Source of the DNA: Clostridia bacterium
Lineage (GTDB): Bacteria; Bacillota_E; RBS10-35; JAJYVN01
NCBI GenBank assembly: GCA_027335515.1
Contig: DAHWHT010000339.1
Span: 1 to 7,982 of the forward strand
DNA length: 7,982 nucleotides
Reading direction: 5' to 3'
Shown: piece after piece, positions 4,504 to 7,982 of the stretch
Layout: each line of letters starts with the position of its first letter
Numbering within the stretch: the first letter of the stretch is position 1
The notes under the pieces: generated by a model
The model's input: the letters and a program-made list of their open reading frames with translations, nothing else
What the model was told of the DNA's origin: nothing
Database searches by the model: none
Translations under genes and position numbers: made by a program

Positions 4504-7050
4504 CTAGACGCCCGAATCGCCGTCGCCGCGTGGCAGTTCCGCACCTGCGTCCTTCGGCTTTGGCGCCTCCCCGACGGCAACCGCCGCCTGCGCAGGCTTG
4601 CGCAAGCAGATGCTGCGTTCGCCGTCCTCGGCGGTCTCCACATCGATCAACACCGTGCTGCCCTCCGGGAAGTGGCCGGCCAGCATCTCCTCAGACATCG
4701 GGTCCTCAAGCAACCGGGTTATTGCCCGCCGCAACGGCCGGGCACCGAACTCCACGTCCGTGCCCTTGTCGACGAGCAGGCTCTTGGCTCCGGCCGTGAT
4801 CTCGAACTTCAGACCGTTTTCCGCCATCCGCTTACCGAGGCGGTCCAGCATGAGGTCGATGATGCGCTCCAGGTGCTCCCGGCCCAGCGGATGGAAGACA
4901 ACGACCTCATCGATGCGATTGAGGAACTCCGGCCGGAAGGTGCGCCGCACCTCCTCCATGATCTTATCCTTGATGGAGTTGTACGTGGCCTCCTCCTCCC
5001 GGTTGAGGGGACGAAAGCCGAGCGCGCCCTGCCGCTTGAGGTACTGGGCCCCGATGTTACCCGTCATAATGATGACCGTGTTGCGGAAGTCGACGGTGCG
5101 CCCCTTGGATTCGGTGAGGCGGCCCTCTTCCAAGACCTGCAGCAAGAGGTTGAACACTTCCGGATGCGCCTTTTCGATCTCCTCCAGCACCACCACCGAG
5201 TAGGGTCGCCGACGGACGGCCTCCGTCAGCTGCCCGCCGTCTTCAAAGCCGACGTATCCCGGGGGGGCCCCGACCAGGCGGCTGACCGTATGGCGCTCCG
5301 TGTACTCGGACATATCAATCGTCACGGTGGCATCTTCGTCGCCGAAGAGGGCGTCGGCCAGGGCCTTGGCCAACTCCGACTTGCCGACCCCGGTGGGGCC
5401 GAGAAACACGAAGCTGCCGATGGGTCGCCGCGGATCCTTGAGCCCGGCCCGGGCGCGGCGGATGGAACGGGCGACCGCCTTAACCGCCTCGTCCTGGTTG
5501 AAATACCGGCTGTGGATCGCCTCTTCCAGGTGGAGCAGGCGTTCCGTGTCTCCTTCGGTCAACTTGCGAAGGGGCACGCCGGTCCAGTCGGCGACAATCT
5601 GCGCCGCTTCTTCGGCGTGGATGGTCAACCGCTGGTTGACCTGGTTCTCACGCCATTCATCCTTTGCCTTGTCGAGTTCGGCCTGGATGGCCTGCTCCTG
5701 GTCCCGCATGTTCGCCGCCTTCAAATACTCCTGGGCCTGCACGGCGGCGTCCTTTTCCTTGCGGACGCCTTCAAGCCGGTCCTCGATGGCCCGCAGTTCG
5801 GGTGGAGCGACGAAGGCCTGCAGCCGCGCCTTGCTGGCGGCCTCGTCGATCACGTCGATGGCCTTGTCGGGCAGGTAGCGGTCGCTGACGTAGCGATCCG
5901 CCAGGCGCGCCGCCGCCGTGATCGCCTCATCCGTGATGGTGACGCGGTGGTGTGCCTCATACCGATCCCGCAGACCCTTGAGGATGGCGATCGTGTCGTC
6001 CACCGAGGGCTCGTTGACCATGATCGGCTGAAAACGGCGTTCGAGGGCGGCGTCCTTTTCCACGTGCTTGCGGTACTCGTCCAGCGTGGTGGCGCCGATG
6101 GTCTGCAACTCGCCGCGGGCCAAAGCCGGCTTGAGGATGTTGGCCGCATCGATTGCACCTTCGGCGGCGCCCGCGCCGATAATGGTGTGCATCTCGTCGA
6201 TGAAAAGCACGACGTTCCCAGCCCGGCGGATCTCTTCCATGACCTTCTTGAGGCGGTCCTCAAACTCCCCCCGATACTTGCTCCCGGCGACCATGGCGCC
6301 CAGGTCCAGGGCCACGACGCGCCGGTCCTTGAGCGTCTCGGGGACGGTGCTGTCGGCAATGCGCTGGGCCAGGCCCTCGACGATGGCCGTCTTGCCGACC
6401 CCGGGCTCCCCGATCAACACCGGGTTGTTCTTGGTGCGACGGGAGAGAATCTGGATCACGCGCTGGATCTCCTTGTCCCGGCCGATCACGGGATCCAACT
6501 TGCTCTCCTCGGCCTGTGCCGTCAGGTCGCGGCCGAAGTTGTCCAGCACGGGCGTATTGGACTTGCTGCGCCGCACCCCGCTGCGCGGCGCCTGGCCGGA
6601 TTGCACCGGGGGGGAGCCGAGCATCTTGGTCACCTCGCGCCGCACGCGCTCCAGGTCCGCGCCCATGTTCTCCAGCAGGCGGGCGGCGGCGCACTCCCCC
6701 TCGCGGATCAGACCGAGCAGCAGGTGTTCGGTTCCGACGTAGGAGTGGCCGAGGTTTCTTGCCTCATCCAGCGCCAGTTCCATGATCACCTTCTTGCCAC
6801 GCGGGGTGTATTGAATCTCCCCCGTCGGAGGTGTGGTGCCTCGGCCAAGGGTCTTTTCGATCTCGGCCCGCACCTGATCCAGGTCGACGCCAAGATTCTG
6901 CAGCGCCTTGGCCGCGATGCCGGTGCCCTCGCGGATCAGCCCAAGCAGCAGGTGCTCGGTACCCACGTAGTTGTAATTGAGGCGCCGGGCCTCATCCTGG
7001 GCCAGGATGATGACCTTCTGCGCACGGTCCGAATAGCGGCCGAACATCAT
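4504..7050 (-). CDS. clpC: ATP-dependent Clp protease ATP-binding subunit ClpC
   Basis: Class III AAA+ unfoldase that feeds ClpP and, with McsB, degrades arginine-phosphorylated proteins in the cytosol. 848 residues, slightly longer than the usual 810-850 because of a polar tail. Two Clp_N repeats occupy about 1-146, each with [15 protein letters not shown] (28-42 and 104-118). AAA1 has Walker A GEPGVGKT at 214-221 and Walker B with D285-E286. The coiled M domain with a UVR-like motif ([20 protein letters not shown]) lies near 430-450. AAA2 has Walker A GPTGVGKS at 551-558, but its Walker B reads [11 protein letters not shown], with E623 where Asp is usual. LGF in QGALGFRPL is the likely ClpP-docking tripeptide. 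The sensor-1 segment reads MTGNIGA. The start is fixed by [13 protein letters not shown], which matches Bacillus ClpC, and by AAGGGGGAG just upstream (7054-7062). It lies 52 nt after mcsB and 17 nt before the moa fusion. ctsR and mcsA are presumably upstream of mcsB, outside the window. Confidence 0.98.
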   Translation of the reverse strand: MMFGRYSDRAQKVIILAQDEARRLNYNYVGTEHLLLGLIREGTGIAAKALQNLGVDLDQVRAEIEKTLGRGTTPPTGEIQYTPRGKKVIMELALDEARNLGHSYVGTEHLLLGLIREGECAAARLLENMGADLERVRREVTKMLGSPPVQSGQAPRSGVRRSKSNTPVLDNFGRDLTAQAEESKLDPVIGRDKEIQRVIQILSRRTKNNPVLIGEPGVGKTAIVEGLAQRIADSTVPETLKDRRVVALDLGAMVAGSKYRGEFEDRLKKVMEEIRRAGNVVLFIDEMHTIIGAGAAEGAIDAANILKPALARGELQTIGATTLDEYRKHVEKDAALERRFQPIMVNEPSVDDTIAILKGLRDRYEAHHRVTITDEAITAAARLADRYVSDRYLPDKAIDVIDEAASKARLQAFVAPPELRAIEDRLEGVRKEKDAAVQAQEYLKAANMRDQEQAIQAELDKAKDEWRENQVNQRLTIHAEEAAQIVADWTGVPLRKLTEGDTERLLHLEEAIHSRYFNQDEAVKAVARSIRRARAGLKDPRRPIGSFVFLGPTGVGKSELAKALADALFGDEDATVTIDMSEYTERHTVSRLVGAPPGYVGFEDGGQLTEAVRRRPYSVVVLEEIEKAHPEVFNLLLQVLEEGRLTESKGRTVDFRNTVIIMTGNIGAQYLKRQGALGFRPLNREEEATYNSIKDKIMEEVRRTFRPEFLNRIDEVVVFHPLGREHLERIIDLMLDRLGKRMAENGLKFEITAGAKSLLVDKGTDVEFGARPLRRAITRLLEDPMSEEMLAGHFPEGSTVLIDVETAEDGERSICLRKPAQAAVAVGEAPKPKDAGAELPRGDGDSGV
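6698..6742 (-). repeat. Direct repeat copy encoding the second Clp_N motif
   Basis: 45 nt matching 6926-6970 with only 5 mismatches, in the same orientation and frame. It encodes [15 protein letters not shown] at residues 104-118 of ClpC. This is the internal duplication of the Clp N-domain, strikingly well kept at DNA level. Confidence 0.8.
6926..6970 (-). repeat. Direct repeat copy encoding the first Clp_N motif
   Basis: Partner of 6698-6742. It encodes [15 protein letters not shown] at residues 28-42 of ClpC, identical in protein to the second copy over 15 residues. Confidence 0.8.
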
Positions 7051-7102
7051 GGTCTCCCCCTTGCTGCCCCAGACGCCGCGGCGGCCGGCTGGCAGCGATG
7101 GT

Positions 7103-7982
7103 TCAGGTAGCGGCGGAACTTTCCTGCACCGGGTCCGCCGGGGGCGTCGACTCAGGCCCGTGCGGCCGCCTGAACGCCTCCTGCAGCCGGCGGCGCACGA
7201 CCGTGGCCCGCCGCGCGTCTCGGGCGGCCGGCGACGCGGGTTCTTCACGCCGCTGCAGAAAACCCGCCCGGGTCAACACCAGCAACTCCGCCCAGCGGTC
7301 GGCCGGCAGGTCCGGCAACAGGTGCAACGCGGACCCCAGGCGCACATCGGACAGCAGTTGCAGGGCCTCGGCGGAGTTGAGCAGTCGGGCATGGGTCAGG
7401 ATGCCCAGGGCCCGCCAGACGCGGTCCTCCACCGCATCGCGATGGCCGGCCAAGAGGGCCTCCCGGGCGCTTCGCTCGTGGGAGACGATCTCGCGCGCCA
7501 CGCCCTCCAAATGCTCGGCCAGCTCCTGCTCTGCGGTGCCCAGGCTCGCCTGGTTACTGATTTGAAAGAGGTCGCCGACGGCGGAACTGCCCTCCCCATA
7601 CAATCCCCGCGCCAGGATGCCAACCTTCGCCAAACCGGTGAGCAGCGGGCCGATGCGCTCGGTCCAGCGCAGGGCCGGCAGATGGAGCATGACGGAAGCC
7701 CGCATGGCCGTTCCGAGGTTGGTCGGGCAGGCGGTGAGGTACCCGAGGCGCTCGGAAAAGGCCCACGTCAACGTCCGCTCCAGCGCGTCGTCAAAGCTGG
7801 ATGCCAGGCGCCAGGCGGCGCCCAGTTGCAACCCCGGCGCCAGGGCCTGCAACCGCAGGTGATCCTCCTCCAACACCATGGCGGATACCTGCTCGTCGGC
7901 GCGCACCAGCAACGCCCCCTGGGCATCCTCGGCATGCTGCGGGCTGATCAGATGCTTTTCAACCAGCACCTGCCGTTCCAGC
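7103..7982 (-). CDS. mcsB: Protein arginine kinase McsB, N-terminus cut by window edge
   Basis: McsB phosphorylates arginines on client proteins and on CtsR, targeting them to ClpC-ClpP. The last 292 residues are visible (numbered here from the edge); the family is about 350-360, so roughly 60 are missing. The frame enters with LERQVLVEKHLISP, typical McsB. Phosphagen-kinase elements are present: the NEED-box region AMVLEEDHLRLQAL at 34-47, the catalytic-cysteine segment GYLTACPTNLGTAMR with C85 and R94, and RGLYGEGSSAVGDLFQISNQ at 125-144. RVWRALGILTHARLLNSAEA, then LLSDVRLG, complete the C-terminal domain. Two positions differ from what I expect of the family: Asn of NEED is Leu37, and the second Gly of TNxGTG is Ala92. 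The last 50 or so residues are a charged, Pro-rich tail. It is directly upstream of clpC (52 nt), as in the Bacillus ctsR-mcsA-mcsB-clpC operon. Confidence 0.96.
   Translation of the reverse strand, partial: LERQVLVEKHLISPQHAEDAQGALLVRADEQVSAMVLEEDHLRLQALAPGLQLGAAWRLASSFDDALERTLTWAFSERLGYLTACPTNLGTAMRASVMLHLPALRWTERIGPLLTGLAKVGILARGLYGEGSSAVGDLFQISNQASLGTAEQELAEHLEGVAREIVSHERSAREALLAGHRDAVEDRVWRALGILTHARLLNSAEALQLLSDVRLGSALHLLPDLPADRWAELLVLTRAGFLQRREEPASPAARDARRATVVRRRLQEAFRRPHGPESTPPADPVQESSAAT

Noticed and set aside
4435..7110. An 891-residue plus-strand open frame antisense to clpC
   Set aside because: It mirrors clpC codon by codon; high third-position GC on the true strand removes stops from this antisense frame. 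It has no recognisable domain or ribosome site.
1..7982. CRISPR arrays, tRNA or rRNA genes, insertion sequences, prophage or defence modules
   Set aside because: No regularly spaced repeats, cloverleaf or rRNA signatures, transposase motifs or terminal inverted repeats were seen; the window is almost fully occupied by core genes.

Overview
The window is GC-rich with strong G/C bias at third codon positions, so many long antisense frames are open by chance. The mcsB, clpC, radA, carD, yacL-type gene set and order is that of the Bacillota (Firmicutes) class III stress locus and its downstream neighbours. A high-GC, deep-branching Bacillota lineage, of the Symbiobacterium, Thermaerobacter or Limnochordia kind, is the best guess. 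The lineage is inferred, not shown by any marker here.

Reading right to left on the minus strand: a protein arginine kinase (mcsB, N-terminus outside the window), the AAA+ unfoldase clpC, a MoaD-MoaE fusion for molybdopterin synthase, and the DNA repair ATPase radA. Spacings are 52, 17 and about 52 nt, so this looks like one transcription unit. McsB marks proteins with phosphoarginine and ClpC (with ClpP) unfolds them for degradation. RadA acts in recombination. The moa fusion is the metabolic outsider.

Position 1933-2334 holds the only convincing plus-strand gene. It encodes a 133-residue cysteine-containing, mostly helical protein of unknown function with a distant MazG-like look. It faces radA tail to tail over a 51-nt gap containing a GC-rich hairpin. 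It is driven by a near-perfect sigma-A promoter (TTGACA, 18 nt, TATAAT) with a leader of roughly 170 nt.

Divergent from it is a second minus-strand unit: carD (RNA polymerase-binding regulator, own extended -10 promoter), followed 39 nt later by a membrane-anchored PIN-TRAM protein (YacL type) that runs off the left edge. No disA lies in the radA to carD interval, where the Bacillus-type order would place it.

Most of the window is recognisable core genome. The points worth a second look are: the missing standard start codon of radA next to a 7-base homopolymer, the MoaD-MoaE fusion inside the clp-radA unit, the Asp-to-Glu change in the second Walker B of ClpC, the altered NEED box of McsB, and the uncharacterised plus-strand protein with its strong promoter.
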